The notes below the pieces were generated by a model. The model did no database searches. It saw only the letters and a program-made list of their open reading frames with translations, and was not told the DNA's origin. Source: Chionoecetes opilio (lineage: Eukaryota > Arthropoda > Malacostraca > Decapoda > Majidae). From it: DNA of 64,000 bases. Made by a program: the position numbers and the translations under genes. Positions 1 to 13,275 of this stretch are shown piece by piece. The stretch is from positions 237,434 through 301,433 of the forward strand of contig JACEEZ010018908.1 of assembly GCA_016584305.1 (NCBI GenBank). The letters are read 5' to 3'. Every line of letters starts with the position of its first letter. Position 1 is the stretch's first letter.

Positions 1-187
1 TTTGCTATAAAAAATTGTATGTTGTCGAGCCATAAAATTAAGAAAAGGCACTGAATATACCAAATTAGTTAGTCGACAAGGATAATAAACAGGTCATATC
101 TATAAAATATTGCTGATATTCACTAAAAATCGTCTAAATGGTACCCAAATTACAATGGAAATTACGTTCTGGGTCTCGAGGGGTTAA
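1..187 (-). mobile_element. piggyBac-like TTAA MITE, cut by window start
   Basis: This is a copy of a 210-bp family. It ends in a TTAA with inner sequence GGGTCTCGAGGGG, and its start lies outside the window. Confidence 0.6.
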
Positions 188-338
188 TGGGTTGGGTAGC
201 TGGTGTATTTTTGCTTCTCGTTCGGTCAGCCATGAGGGCCGCTGGTCTACAAGGCGTGACTGCTAACCAATGACACTACACTCCATTTGTGAGTGCCATA
301 TGACCTCTGATGTCTGGCACATTTCCCCCTTTTTGGCA

Positions 339-549
339 TTAACCCCTTGAGGCCCAGAACGTAATTTCCATTGTAATTTGAGTACCATTAGACTATTTAA
401 TGAATGGTAGCAATATTCTATGGATATGACCTGTTTAATACCCTTGTCCACTAGCTAATTTGGTATATTTAATTACTTTTTCGTAATTTTATGGCTAACA
501 GCAGACAATTTTATATAGCAAAGGAAAGATCTGGGCGTGAAGGGGTTAA
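339..549 (+). mobile_element. piggyBac-like TTAA MITE, full copy
   Basis: Flanked by TTAA on both sides, with imperfect terminal inverted repeats TTAACCCCTTGAGGCCCAGA and its partner ending AGGGGTTAA. Length is about 211 bp with no coding capacity. TTAA duplication and CCC-type ends are hallmarks of the piggyBac superfamily. A 45-bp fragment of the same right end recurs at about 579-623. Confidence 0.65.
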
Positions 550-1000
550 TATGGAAGAGGAAGGACGTAGGGAGACAGACGATTTCATATAGCAAAGGAA
601 AGATCTGGGTCTCTAGGAGTTAAAATTAATCAATCAATATACTCCCTGTGTGTGACGTGCCCGTGACGCTTCCATAACACAATGAAAATGTCTGTCTTCG
701 TGTCGGTGAACTTTGCCGATATAATGGGCTGAATCAACAATAAACTAGTCGTTTGTTAAGATTGCGTGTTATCAGGCCAGTTTGCTGTTTTGCCTCACAC
801 CATACTTCCTTATACACACTTATACTAATACTTATACACTATATATATAATTATATACTTATACACTTATACTGTCTGCTTATTTCCCGGACTATTTGCA
901 TCTATTACTAATATTGAATTGTTCACTTTTATATTGTATCATTATCGAATGTATCAATATACTATTAAATATATTCATGTACAATACATGCATCCTTACA

Positions 1001-1095
1001 GTAGTAGTAGTAGTAGTAGTAGTAGTAGTTAGGTAGTAGTAGTAGTAGTAGTTAGGTAGTAGTAGTAGTAGTAGTAAAAGTAGTAGTAGTAGTAA

Positions 1096-1142
<47 letters not shown>

Positions 1143-1259
1143 TAGTAGTAGTAGTAGTAGAAGTAGAAGTAGTAGTAGTAGTAGTAAGTAGTAGTAGTAG
1201 TAGAAGTAGTAGTAGTAGTAGAAGTAGAAGTAGTAGTAGTATAGTAGTAGTAGTAAGTA

Positions 1260-1312
<53 letters not shown>

Positions 1313-1324
1313 AAGTAGTAGTAA

Positions 1325-1369
<45 letters not shown>

Positions 1370-1405
1370 AAGTAGAAGTAGAAGTAGTAGTAGTAGTAGT
1401 AATAG

Positions 1406-1492
<87 letters not shown>

Positions 1493-1553
1493 ATAGTAAG
1501 TAGTAGTTAGTAGTAGTAGTAGCAATAGAAGTAGTAGTTAGTAGTAGTATTAC
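1001..1553. repeat. (TAG)n trinucleotide microsatellite, about 550 bp
   Basis: Long imperfect (TAG)n with AAG and TTAGG interruptions. Open frames here translate as poly-Leu, poly-Tyr or poly-Thr and are not genes. Confidence 0.95.
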
Positions 1554-1968
1554 AGTAGAAGATAATGTTTTTTGTTGAAATAGTGAGGTCGCTGGCTGAG
1601 TGATAATCAGAAGTGGCAGAATCGACAGTGGAAGTGGTGAGCATATCATTATCATCACTACTATCACGTATACATAACAATGACAAGTGGTGGCGGTGAT
1701 GGTGAAGAACTGTGAAGTAGTGGTGAAATGTGGTAGTAGTGGTAGCATAGAGAACTTTACTCAGAGTATAGTCCTCTATGAGTGGTAGTGATGAATAATA
1801 GGAATAACTGGTGAACTGAGAGGTGTTAATGAGGGCAGAGGTAATGGAGGCGATAGCAGTGATGGTGGTGGAGGTGATAAAGGTGGTAATGGTGGGAGCG
1901 ATAGCAGTGATTGTGGTGATGAGTGTGTTGGTGGGAGGAGCTGTTAACCTAAAGGGGGAAGAAGAGGA

Positions 1969-2031
1969 CAGGAGAGGAGAGGAGAGGAGAGGAGAGGAGA
2001 GGGAAAGGGAAAGGGGAGGGAGGGGGAAGAG
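1969..2031. repeat. (GGAGA)n purine tract
   Basis: Tandem GGAGA pentamers grade into a G/A-rich purine tract. Confidence 0.8.
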
Positions 2032-2272
2032 AGGGGGTGATTTATTACACGACTGCATGAAACTTTACAAACATTTCAACGTTATAGTAAGAATGAAGAA
2101 AATTATTATCACGTTCATTTCATTCACTTTTATATACTGACCTATCTATCTATCTATCTTTTCGTTTGTCTAATCCAGTGAATAATGTTCAAGAAGAGGC
2201 AAAGACTTTTCGGCAATATAGCATCATCACGTCTTGTTTTACCACTTAACATTTTGAATTAACCTCTATTCC

Positions 2273-2422
<150 letters not shown>

Positions 2423-2555
2423 CTATCATCAATATTACTTCACTGACCTCAAATTAATCAAATGGCTTTAATTTTTCACTTTGAAATTGCATACTAAGAG
2501 GTAAACACGTAGGTAAAAAAAAAAAAAGAATACATAAGTAATTAGATAAAACGGT

Positions 2556-2662
2556 TAGACAGACAGACAGACATACAGACATACACACACATACAGACAT
2601 ACACACACATACACACAGGCACAGATACACAAGCACGCAGGCAGACAGACAGACAGGTAGAT
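2556..2662. repeat. (ACAG/ACAT)n and (CA)n repeat
   Basis: Imperfect tetranucleotide repeat of ACAG and ACAT mixed with CA units. Confidence 0.8.
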
Positions 2663-2784
2663 AGAGGCCTACCAGTCTACCTCGTAATCTATCAACGTAT
2701 ATTTCACCTCACAGGAAGTCAATGAACTCAGCTGGGGCGTGCATGCAAGCATGCACGCACGTTCGCGCGCATCCACACCTACCT

Positions 2785-3345
2785 AATGTGGGAGGTCCCA
2801 GCTTTATTAAAAGATCGGTTTCTATGAGCTCTTTTGACAGTCTTTGGCATTATCTGGGAGGGTAAAGGCCCATTCACACTGATAAAATATCGGTGGATTT
2901 TCCGCCGAAATTATCGGGGGAATACGGACGTCTTTCGAGATTACGTTCACACACGCGATTCGTTCCGGCGAAAAATAGACCAGTTACTGTCCCTGACATC
3001 AACACAGCAGGGTACATTTTCGTTATTGGGCGCCACTGATTTCGAGGCCGAAATTTTGTTTTCCTGAATAGTTTTGATGTTTTCAAAATTTAATCTAGCA
3101 CTCGTTTCAGGCGGAAATCAATGTTTGTTTACAGGTGCGGGGGCCGCCGGCCAGCCCCTCCCCGGCCCTGCAGGCCCCTCAATCATCCCCCGCTCCGCTT
3201 CGCACTGCCGTATGTAATGATAATTTTCTGCCTGGGATAAAATCGGCGAAAATCCACCAATATTTTGTCAGTGTGAATGGGCCTTAACAGCTGGTGATCA
3301 CGTGTCCAGCTCGTAATCAAGCCGTGGGTTATTCAAACAAACACA
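2785..3345. repeat. Dispersed repeat carrying the 2866-3284 insertion
   Basis: The flanks (GGAGGTCCCAGCTTTATTAA on the left, TCAAGCCGTGG on the right) match 7140-7270 at reduced identity, so both are copies of one family. Confidence 0.5.
2866..3284. mobile_element. PIF/Harbinger-like MITE with TAA target duplication
   Basis: Terminal inverted repeats beginning AGGCCCATTCACACTGA extend about 40 bp, flanked on both sides by TAA. A related copy of the host sequence at about 7140-7270 lacks the insert, with an uninterrupted TAA at 7217-7219. Length is 419 bp; the inner part is GC-rich with no coding. The 3-bp TAA duplication fits PIF/Harbinger but does not prove it. Confidence 0.65.
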
Positions 3346-3522
3346 CACATTTTAAATTGAGCATGTAGTGGCTTATATAGGAGCAAAGAGAACACCCATG
3401 CTTCTGCATTAATTACCCCTCTCTGTTGATGGGGAGGATCTGTAACAGGAGGAGAGCAAGGTGAGCTGCCCACTGACAATCAACTTTCACGGCGTCGCTA
3501 AGAGGGTACACATCACTTTCAC

Positions 3523-3966
3523 CCCCTCCACATCTCTTTCCCTTCCCCTAACTCCACTCCACCTCCTCCTGCTGCTGCAGACCAATCTCCACCCCCCTCC
3601 ACACCTCATTCCCTTCCACTAACTCCACTTTTCCACTCCACCTCCACCCCCTGCTGCGGACCAATCTCCACCCCCCTCCACACCTATTTCCCTTCCACTA
3701 ACGCCGCTCCACCTCCTCCACCTCCTGCTGCAGACCAATCCCCACCCCCCTCCACATCTCTTTCCCTTCCACTAACGCCGCTCCACCTCCTCCACCTCCT
3801 GCTGCAGACCAATCCCTACCCCCCTCCACATCTCTTTCCCTTCCACTAACGCCGCTCCACCTCCTCCACCTCCTGCTGCAGACCAATCCCTACCCCCCTC
3901 CACACCTCTTTCCCTTCCACTAACTCCACTCCACCTCCTCCACCTGCTGCAAACCAATCTCCGCCC
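3523..3966. repeat. 74-bp minisatellite, about six copies
   Basis: A C-rich unit with CACCTCCTGCTGCAGACCAA and CTTTCCCTTCCACTAA repeats every 74 bp. Short minus-strand frames repeating at 74-bp spacing are products of it. Confidence 0.9.
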
Positions 3967-4106
3967 CCCCCCAAAGCTCCCATTGCTGCCTGTAAAGAGC
4001 TTCCTGCCCCTACGAAAGCTTTATGGCCCAGACGCAAGGCTATTCTGGTATGATGATCTGTCCTGTTCTCCTCGTTCTTATTCCTCCTTCTTTTATATTT
4101 CCTTAC

Positions 4107-4640
4107 TAGCAGAAAGGGTGCCCTCCGGGCACCTTTCTCCTAGCTCCTGCGGAGGGCTGTGGACCTGCGGCCCACTGTGACATTAGTGAAGGAAGTGAGA
4201 AAAACTCTTCCATCCCCCCAAATCGATCACGGCCAACAAATTTGGACTACAAAGTTAAGTCTCTATCTCGCACGGTTTAACCGCTACAGCAGTTTTTAGG
4301 TTGTTTTTGCTTGCCACGCCCACCGGGGTCGGACACGCCCCTCAAAACATCTTCCATCCCCCAAGTCGATCACGGCCAACAATTTTGGACTATAGTGTTA
4401 AGTCTGTATCTCGCACGGTTAAGCAGCCACAGTCGTTTTTAGGTTGTTTTTGCTGGCCACGCCCACCAGGGTCGGCCACGCCCATCGAAACATAGCCTAT
4501 GTTCTCCGCTGGGTTATAAGGATTCCAAATATGTGCGGCATGTGGGGTTTTGGCCATCTGTAGCCGAGTCTATAACGAACATACAGACACACAGACAGAG
4601 ACAAATTTTGAGATTTATATATATAGATTATGATTATGCG
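4107..4640 (+). mobile_element. Non-coding retroelement family, copy 1, with internal 144-bp tandem duplication
   Basis: It starts with a GC hairpin (GGGTGCCCTCCGGGCACC), continues with CTGCGGAGGGCTGTGG, and ends with ACAGACACACAGACAGAGAC followed by TATATATATAGATTA. A second copy lies at 29535-30116. Positions 4207-4494 are two 144-bp tandem units (TTCCATCCCCC ... CACGCCCACC). Layout and A/T-rich tail suggest a retrotransposed non-autonomous element; the clade is not known to me. Confidence 0.5.
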
Positions 4641-4768
4641 CTTCATTTCACGGAGTTTGTCTTTCATCTCCCTTCTTCTCTTGTCTTACTTGATTTCCTA
4701 TTTTTTTTTATATTGTTTCCTTCTGTATGCATGTTTTATTATTATTATAAATATAAGCAAGCAATATG

Positions 4769-4770
4769 AA

Positions 4771-4811
<41 letters not shown>
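4769..4811. repeat. (CA)n microsatellite
   Basis: A run of about 21 CA units. Confidence 0.95.
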
Positions 4812-4812
<1 letters not shown>

Positions 4813-5235
4813 CGTAAACACCAGTTATCAATCATACTAAAATAAGTAACATAATCAGCACGTAAAATCCCCACATCACAAAACCATCAATAAAATAACA
4901 AAAGCAATACACAACAAAATGGTAAAACAACAAGAGACACGAGAGAAAACACAGATTTATCCTTATGCTTCTGTCTCATTAATTATTACGACCATGAGTA
5001 AATAGAGAAGATCCCGCCCTTGACCTCAACCCTTAATGTCAATCACGCCTTCCTACTTTCATCACCAATATCCTGATGAGGGAGGAGCTATGGGGAGTCC
5101 TATGGGGAGTGGTGGCATCCTATGGGGGTCCTGAGGGTGCCACTGGGTCAAGGTTATGGGGGAGGGATGGGTATGGGTGGCGGTGAGAGGGTGAGAGGGA
5201 GTGAAGGTAAACACTACATGGCCTTCTGTGTGGTC

Positions 5236-5427
<192 letters not shown>

Positions 5428-5576
5428 CAGTCACGCGTGGTCAGAGATCATTGTACTCTAGACATCTCTATGGCAAACAAGCACACACACACACACACAC
5501 ACACAAAAGAAAAAAAGAAAAACAATGAGGCAATAAAAAGCCGAGCATAGTGGCACTCGGTAGATTTTTTATCCGT

Positions 5577-5580
<4 letters not shown>

Positions 5581-5628
<48 letters not shown>
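5581..5628. repeat. (CT)n microsatellite
   Basis: A run of about 24 CT units. Shorter CA runs lie at 5480-5505 and 5895-5915. Confidence 0.9.
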
Positions 5629-5631
<3 letters not shown>

Positions 5632-6184
5632 AGTATTAGGCAGGTGAAACATATGAACAGATTAGTGTAACAAAAACCCTTTCCTCTTACACAACAGGGC
5701 CGTCACTGTAATGTACAATAACACATTATTTCTTGAACAACACTGCAGCTGTGTGACCAGAATGTGATTACAGTAGAAAACATTAAACCATGAAGGACAA
5801 GAACGAAGAGTTAATCATATTCTATATAAACTTCTGACATTCAAAAACACGTGTTACCATATCCGATAAAACACAACAAGACTGTGTATCACGAACACAC
5901 ACACACACACACACAGCTTAAAATCTAAGCTTGCCATAAACAACACAAACATACTTTCTTTCAACTTCTTTCAAATCATCTATCAAATTATTCTTTTTTA
6001 CCGTGCCTAAATCTCCTCTTCTTTTTCTAAGTGTTATTAGTTTTATTTCCTTTCATCTTTCCACGTAGGTAAGATCTTTCTACTCAGGCATCATCTTAAT
6101 CGCAATCCTTTATATTTTATACAATTTCTTAATATTGTTTTTATATGAGGGGACCACACAATTTCAGTATACCCTAGTTTTTTT

Positions 6185-6188
<4 letters not shown>

Positions 6189-6270
<82 letters not shown>
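6189..6270. repeat. (TG)n microsatellite
   Basis: About 40 TG units after a T run. CA runs follow at 6334-6357 and 6531-6582. Confidence 0.95.
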
Positions 6271-6273
<3 letters not shown>

Positions 6274-6549
6274 TATTCCTTGATCATCAGGCTGTATGCG
6301 CTCACCCTAAAAAAATGTATTCCATTTTTTGGGTACACACACACACACACACACACAATCAAACTGGAAGAGACAATAGTGGTGAGGAACCCACATTTGA
6401 AGAAGCATATTATGATACTACAGAAGTACAAAGACCACCAACAACGTGGGTACGAAGACTTAGATGAAATATATATGAAGATTAGAGATGTTACGGTTAT
6501 CCAAGCTGGAGGAAAGTAGGAAAAGAGGGTACACACACACATACACACA

Positions 6550-6582
<33 letters not shown>

Positions 6583-6982
6583 GGGAGTAACATATATCAC
6601 TTTTATGAGCGACACACTAACTCATATACATACTAATGAACCAGTGACTACATACTGATAACGGTTAACAGAAGAGAATAACAAACAGCCCTTCAGCCAA
6701 GAATTCCCCTTCTATCATCGTGGTGATACAATCAGTGATGGAAATACGCGGCATCACTTATTACTGTACTCCTGTTCGATGGGAGAATTATAATTAGAGG
6801 ATATTATCTATATAAATTATTTAAATCCTGCTTTTAAAATCAACTATTGTAAAATTCTCTCTCTCTCTTTTTCATGTTGTCTACATTTTGCGATACCTAA
6901 TCTATAATCATCGATGGCATAACTTTCCGAGGATAACACAAGTTCCATTTTCAATTATCTCACATCATATTAGGTAACGAGT

Positions 6983-7014
<32 letters not shown>
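6983..7014. repeat. (CA)n microsatellite
   Basis: About 16 CA units. Confidence 0.9.
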
Positions 7015-7015
<1 letters not shown>

Positions 7016-7139
7016 CCAACGTACTCCAATAGTAACATCCTATGCGTGTATCACTGGATCCCAGACTCAAGCCCAACCCACGGACCGAGATTTTTCCGTG
7101 GAAAAGCGGGCAGTTACTAGGCGCCTTGAGCAAGGGGAT

Positions 7140-7270
7140 GAAGTGTGTGGGGAGTGGGAAGTCCAAGCTTTACCCAAAGATCGGTCTCTATGAGCTCTAG
7201 GCTCTTTCTGGGAAGGTAATAGCCGGCGGTCGCGTGTCAAGAGCGTGATCAAAGCCGTGGGGTGAATCAC
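7140..7270. repeat. Dispersed repeat, empty-site copy for the 2866-3284 MITE
   Basis: Matches the flanks at 2785-2862 and 3288-3345 (AAAGATCGGTCTCTATGAGC; AAGCCGTGG) but has no insertion at its TAA. Confidence 0.5.
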
Positions 7271-7279
7271 CTCTCTCTC

Positions 7280-9420
7280 TCTCTTGCATTGTACAAACGT
7301 ATATTTTATAGAACTACGTTACGCGCGACATAACTGCGATCATAATTGGGTAATAGGTATGGAATGAACGACACAGATTACATAAGCATTTTGTGACGTT
7401 CATACAACCATGAGTACTTTCAACAGTACACGTCATACATATCTTATTGAAACACAAATGCTTACATGTACTGAAATTTATACGCTCCTATATTAGCGAG
7501 GTGTCTTTTGTAAGCCTTTATAAGACCCTTGTCGTCAAGCAGTAGGTTGGCAGGTCGCAGCGTCTGTCAAATATAGATGGACACTCCTGCTGCTTGTTAG
7601 TAAGTGAATCTCTCTCTCTCTCTCTTTCTGTGAAAATGAGATCAAGGAATGAACCACAGTTTTCTTATAACATTTGTTGCAATAAAGGCAAATCAGATGA
7701 GTCATATTAGGGGAAATTACTCATTACTCCCACAGACCAACTGGTTCTGTAGGACACTTATGGTCTTGAGATTTTCGAAGAATACTGGTGACTTTTTCTA
7801 AAATTCATGCATTTATTTTACTTAATGAAATCACCTCTAAAATCACTTGCATAATACGTACACCAAAGAATTTCCAACAATTTTGTTTCCACTTCTCTGC
7901 ACAATATTCCGAGAAATTATATGAGATGTTGCACCATTGCAGACATTAAAAAAAAAATGAGAGCTGCCTGCGGACGAGGTAGTTCTTGGAACCAATGGCA
8001 AAATGCAGCTGACGTGAGGAACTCAACGTTTTACATGACCGGAGCAGATGCGCGAGGCAGATAGCACAGGCTTCTCAATCTTAACAGATGATAGAAAAAA
8101 CTAATAAACGTCCGAATAACTTTAAAGTACTATGTAAAAAAAAAAAAACGCCCTTTCTTCCTATGAATATTGTGCAATAGTTGTTCTATCTTTTTAACCC
8201 TGTGTCCTGCTGGCGTCTCAAAAAATGAACTGTAACAAGTGTTACTGACATTACATAACATTAATCCCTCAGGTCATGTCAGTGCTTTCTCTGAACGGTA
8301 TTGAATCATAAAACGCAAATGCTACAATACATACACTCTTGCACGGTTGTGCTTCGTTTCGAATTTCATGAAGTTTTGTCAGTATTGCTCTCTATAAATA
8401 CGAAAAACTACAAGATACAAACACATTAATGAGGGACAGTTGACTAAGGCCAGCTCCTAAATAACGTTTGCATGCATTAATTATAACGCACAAGAATAAA
8501 TGAACTAACAAGCCACACACACAACACGCCCACGTGGGTGACGCCAGTGTGCACACCGTCGTTTTTTAGTAAGCACAACAACAGCAGCGCATAAACCCAG
8601 TTCTTGCGGCGCGCGAGGCGCCAAATAGTCTGCAAGTTTAAAAGGACTGCAGTGTCGTTCAAGTGACCTACTCATGGAGCTTCCTTATCTACTAGATTAC
8701 TTTTGTCACAGCCACCACAACACACTCACCTGTGATTTCCCAATCAGAGAATTTTTTTCTTCTCGAATGTTACCAGGTTATTGAATACCTTCAATACTGG
8801 CTTTTCTGACGCCGGCTACTTCTTTCGTTCCCTCCCTCGCATGTGCTGTCCTAACAGTTACTGGAGAGCCGTGCCCAGAACACATCACCAATTATATCAG
8901 AGTTTAAGATCAGTTAAGTCCACCTAGGCACTGACACGGTTCCGTCTTGGCTCGGGAGACGCACGATTACAACTGCCGGGGACCCACAGACTGGCAGCCT
9001 CTGCGCTGCCTCTTCTTATCTCATTATCATTTGTTTTCGGTGTGTGACCTCCACCCTCCCCGATAATGGTTATCATAACAGAGTCCAACGTTTGATAAAA
9101 ATGACGCAAAAAAGTATCGTAGTTATAATAATAGACTTGCTCACCAATAATAATCTTCCAAGATATAATATTATGTATTAATATGCAAATTGAGTTGCAC
9201 CTTAGTATTGTTCAGTTTTACCAATGATTTACGTGCTTACCTGGGACGGAGTTTAGATGGTTAACGTCCTCCACCACCCCTGCTCCTCGCCATCTTCCTA
9301 CTCCACTTCCTCAAGTGTCACTCCATGCCACTAAGTGTCGCGTCACAACACTCGTCGCTTATCGCCACAAACACCATCTTTAAGAATAAATCATTAGCTG
9401 AAACTACACGTCCAGCAGGA
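7280..9420. other. Non-coding A/T-rich stretch, nothing recognised
   Basis: Apart from a short CT run near 7612-7626 I see no exon pair, repeat pair or RNA gene. Small open frames here lack coding signs. Confidence 0.5.
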
Positions 9421-9429
9421 TGATGATGC

Positions 9430-9504
9430 AGGTATACCCTTGGTCCAGGGAAGAATGTTTGGTCCTTGGTCCAGGGACTTCTTTCCTGGACCAAGGGTAT
9501 ACCT
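9430..9504. repeat. Foldback with 20-bp perfect arms
   Basis: Arm 9430-9449 (AGGTATACCCTTGGTCCAGG) is the exact reverse complement of 9485-9504. The spacer contains a further CTTGGTCCAGGGA copy. Confidence 0.85.
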
Positions 9505-9874
9505 ATAGCGCTTCCTAAACTGCCTCGCGAGAAAAGCACACAGGGCCACGATCTGCCATTGTGCTTTTCAGCACTCGCTGCGGCGAAAGATTGGTTTAAC
9601 ATTAACTTAATCATGAATGAAATGGAATTATTCACGCCCCATTCTTGCTCAGTTAAATTGCATGAACCTGGTGACACCACAGGTGCACGTAATTATATGT
9701 GTCGCGGCGCCCCAGCATTCCTATTTTGCTTCACCCAGGGCAAGCACAGGCTACTGTACTGCTCCATGATTATAATGGAGGAAGGAGAAAAGTATCTTGG
9801 AAAAGTATCGGAAACTTTGGATCAAGCATTACACTATACATTTATATTCACCTTCCAAGCTAAAGTAGTTATAT

Positions 9875-10222
9875 ATTACGGTAATAATGGACGAGAATTT
9901 CGCGGTCGTTTTCAGAGACACCGACTATTTTTTCTTGGCCTACAATAGGTTCTTGTTCTAATGGAGATAGTTTTATTTTGCGGAAAAAAAAAAAAAAAAA
10001 AAAATTATGAAAACAAAATGAAACTTAACCTAACCTTATAGGTTTTAATGAAACCTAACCTAACCTTAACCACAGAGTATACCTTTTTTTCTTCTTTTTT
10101 GTTATGAGTTTGCGCAAAATAAAACTATCTCCATTAGAACAAGCACCTATTGTAGGCCAAGAAAAAATAGTCGGTGTCTCTGAAAACGGCCGCTAAACTC
10201 TCGTCCATTATAACCTATATTA
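9875..10222. mobile_element. Long inverted repeat (foldback/MITE) with TTAGG-like centre
   Basis: Arms of about 100 bp (about 9880-9984 and 10114-10218) are nearly exact inverted copies, containing GACACCGACTATTTTTTCTT and AGAACAAG. The spacer holds an A run and CCTAACCTAACC units, like the arthropod telomere repeat. No clear target duplication is seen. Confidence 0.75.
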
Positions 10223-10224
10223 CT

Positions 10225-12050
10225 ACTAAACAGCTTTTGTTGGCAAGCGTTATTACAACATTATGAATCAGAATCAATAAGCATTTTTCCGCGAACACAA
10301 TGAACAAAGCTAATGGGCACGCACGCACCTATAGGCGACATTTAGATTTCAATGTCATATTTTTTTCCTTCTCGTTTCTCTTTCTTTCACATGTTACACA
10401 ACAGAACATTAATTACAATGAGTGGAATAGCACATTACCTCCTTCAGACAAGAGCACATTCAGGAAAAGGCGTTGTAATGCATAATCTTCTCACGAGGCG
10501 TTTTAGAGCTGCCCTAACGCTACAAAATATTATATCCAAGCATTTTTTGCATTTACGTTAGCACAAGACTTGATGTTTTGCCGCTCACTTTACAAGCACT
10601 GATGGATGTCACAGTTTCTACGTGGTCCTCTGTGAGCTTGCTTGACGGTTATTTCAGTGTGCTTGGCAGTCCAGTCTTGAGCCTCACTGTCAACGGGAGC
10701 GAGGAGAGGAATGCCGCAGCACCTCACGTCACCCTGGCCGCCGCCGCAACGCTGCCGTCACCGTGTTGCGTCCTGGCGTGAGGGTTTCAGCTGTTTCCAC
10801 CTCGCCCCATAACTTGACAGCCATTTTTGCGATAGTTGTCATGCACGGAAACAGTAATGTACAAAGCTTTTTCGCATGGAGGAAGCATCTTAACCTCATT
10901 AATTTTGTCATATGCACCTCATATTACCGAGACTCATCACAGGCTGCCTTGCATGATAAAAGGAATCGCCTTGACTGGTAACAATGCTTCTGAACCTAGG
11001 TAGAAGGTATGATAATGTGATAAATATTCTGCTCTCGTGTGGATGTCGTTTCTAGGCTAAGCAGAAGAATATTACGCAGATTATTTAGCTCTGATATTAG
11101 AATAGTATTAATAATGTATAATGTATCAAGACAATCAGTTTATGATATTCTGTGATCGCCTGGGGAAAAAAATAGTCGTAGTATGTCTTGAATGTCTAAT
11201 ATTTTATGCTAATTTCACAAAACAAATCCGTATACTATAACTAAGCAATGTTGAATTAAAAGCTTCAAGCATAATGTGAAGCACATCGGGACATGTATTG
11301 AAGTCATCATGCCTCCGCCACCCTCTCCCAGCTGACTGTTGCCAAGTGAAAAACATGTGATCCCTCAACCCTGTATGGTGCCGCACACGTAAATATATAG
11401 TGAGGAAATTCCATGTAGTTTGTTTTCAGAATAGAAACTACCGCACTTTATAATCACAATATATCGCTTCTAGTCCAAGATAGTCAATTGTTCATCTTAT
11501 TGTCTTGGCTGTTTGCTATATCAGAGTTCCCCTGAAAAGCCCCAACCATAACATACACATGGGGAAAGAATCTTTACTTCAATAGGAATCCTGACCACAC
11601 CCTGGCAATGAATGACAGAGGAACGCCGTGATTATCATTAAGACTGCTATATGAGTGAAGCATAAGCCTCAAGTTAAAGACAGGAACTAGGGAGTACCAA
11701 CAAAGAGGACTTTTTTCTGATCAATGAGCGAGGTGCGTCACCATGGCAACACACCAGGTTGGCGCCAGGTTCAATAATTTCCTTCCCAACTTTGTTAAAA
11801 CTCGGCGCTTGTCATTCGATCGTAACATACATTAGTGTTAAGAATGAAATACACTGAGTAAATTAAAGTCTCAATACTGAATATTTTCGTTCATCTATAT
11901 CTTTTCGTGAGTATAACCAAGAATGTGACCCAAAGTATGCGAAAAATTACTACAATGTAGGTAGAAAATTATACTAATTAACGAAGGAAATGAAAATCAA
12001 ACAGAAATGGGATATTGACACGGGTAAATATGAGGCGAAAAGTAAATCTC
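10225..12050. other. Non-coding stretch, nothing supported
   Basis: A GC-rich patch at about 10580-10800 has a 67-codon open frame, but without splice partners or recognised motifs. Otherwise A/T-rich single-copy-looking DNA. Confidence 0.45.
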
Positions 12051-12054
12051 AACT

Positions 12055-12118
12055 ACTTACTACTACTACTACTACTACTTCTATTACTACAACTACTACT
12101 ACTACTACTACAACAACC
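12055..12118. repeat. (TAC)n trinucleotide repeat
   Basis: Imperfect TAC/ACT units. Other short trinucleotide runs are at 12464-12487 (AAT), 12571-12611 (TTG) and 12930-13000 (AAC/AAT). Confidence 0.85.
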
Positions 12119-13054
12119 TAAATAAGTGAAAGGACCTGAGAGTGCCAGGGGCCAATGAATGCTGTACAACCTTGACCCGCAAACTTTTACTAGAACGCCG
12201 GTGAGGGCCAGAGGGACGAGGGGAGGAGGGGGGAAAGAAATGCTAGAGTAGGGAGGGGAGAGGCCGAGGGGAACCTATTCTCACTGAGTGTCTAACCATG
12301 TGCGAGGGGAGGGAGGGAAGAAAGGAACGCTTGTAAAGACACTGGCCCTAGGGAGGAGGAGGGAGGAGATGGAAATATACCTAAGTGGAGGAGAGTGAGG
12401 AAGAGACATCAAGGAAGGAAGTGAAAAGGAGGATGAAGGCTAAGATAAAGGCATGACGAGAAAAATATAATAATAATAATAATAATGTTATCCTCACCCG
12501 AAGGCATACAGGCATATGTTGCTGAACCTCTCCTTTATTCCTCATCACGGCTATGAAACATGACTGAAGTTTGATGTTGTTGTTGTTGTTGTTATTGTTG
12601 TTGTTGTTGCTTTGATGTCTTTGTTGGCAGTGGTGGTAGTGATGGTAGTGGGGGTGACGTTCGGACTGACATGAATACCAACACACTGCATAAGACAGCA
12701 TGGAATTATAACCACGCTCAACAAAGAATCTATGTACCCAATCACATGTGTGCCTCCTGAGTCCTCCACGAAATGACACTCGGTTGGATGAAGTTGGAGC
12801 ATCCTATTGTCCTATAACGTAAATGGTCAGTACAGTATACGGGTAACACTTAGTAACAGACTATCACTGCGCCATCTAACAGCTTCTATCTCGGGTAACG
12901 GGACAGCTTCAGTAAAAACGACGATACTATCAACAACAACGATAACACTGACAATTAACAACGACAACAATAATACTAACAATAATAAAAACAACAAGTG
13001 ACATCAGGAACAAAATGACCACAACAATAACAGTGCTAGAAATAAATGCAGGAC

Positions 13055-13061
<7 letters not shown>

Positions 13062-13102
<41 letters not shown>

Positions 13103-13116
13103 ACACACACACACAT
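13062..13116. repeat. (CA)n microsatellite
   Basis: CA units with two CATA breaks. Confidence 0.9.
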
Positions 13117-13275
13117 ACATAATGTACGTATATACCTATATGGCAGCTGTATGAAAATTAATATTATGTATCTGTCGTTTTCTATACCCAACCTACCCCA
13201 TTAATCGTTACCTTGGAATGCATAAGTGGCTGAGGAAGGCCCGCAGCGTGTGGAGATGGGGAGATGCTGGATGAG

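Noticed and set aside
1029..1748. 239-codon minus frame rich in Leu, Tyr and Thr
   Set aside because: It is the translation of the (TAG)n microsatellite.
3698..4037. Overlapping minus frames with Gly/Trp-rich repeats
   Set aside because: They repeat every 74 bp with the minisatellite and shift between frames.
9466..9948. 160-codon plus frame
   Set aside because: It overlaps a hairpin and one arm of a long inverted repeat; composition and context are not gene-like.
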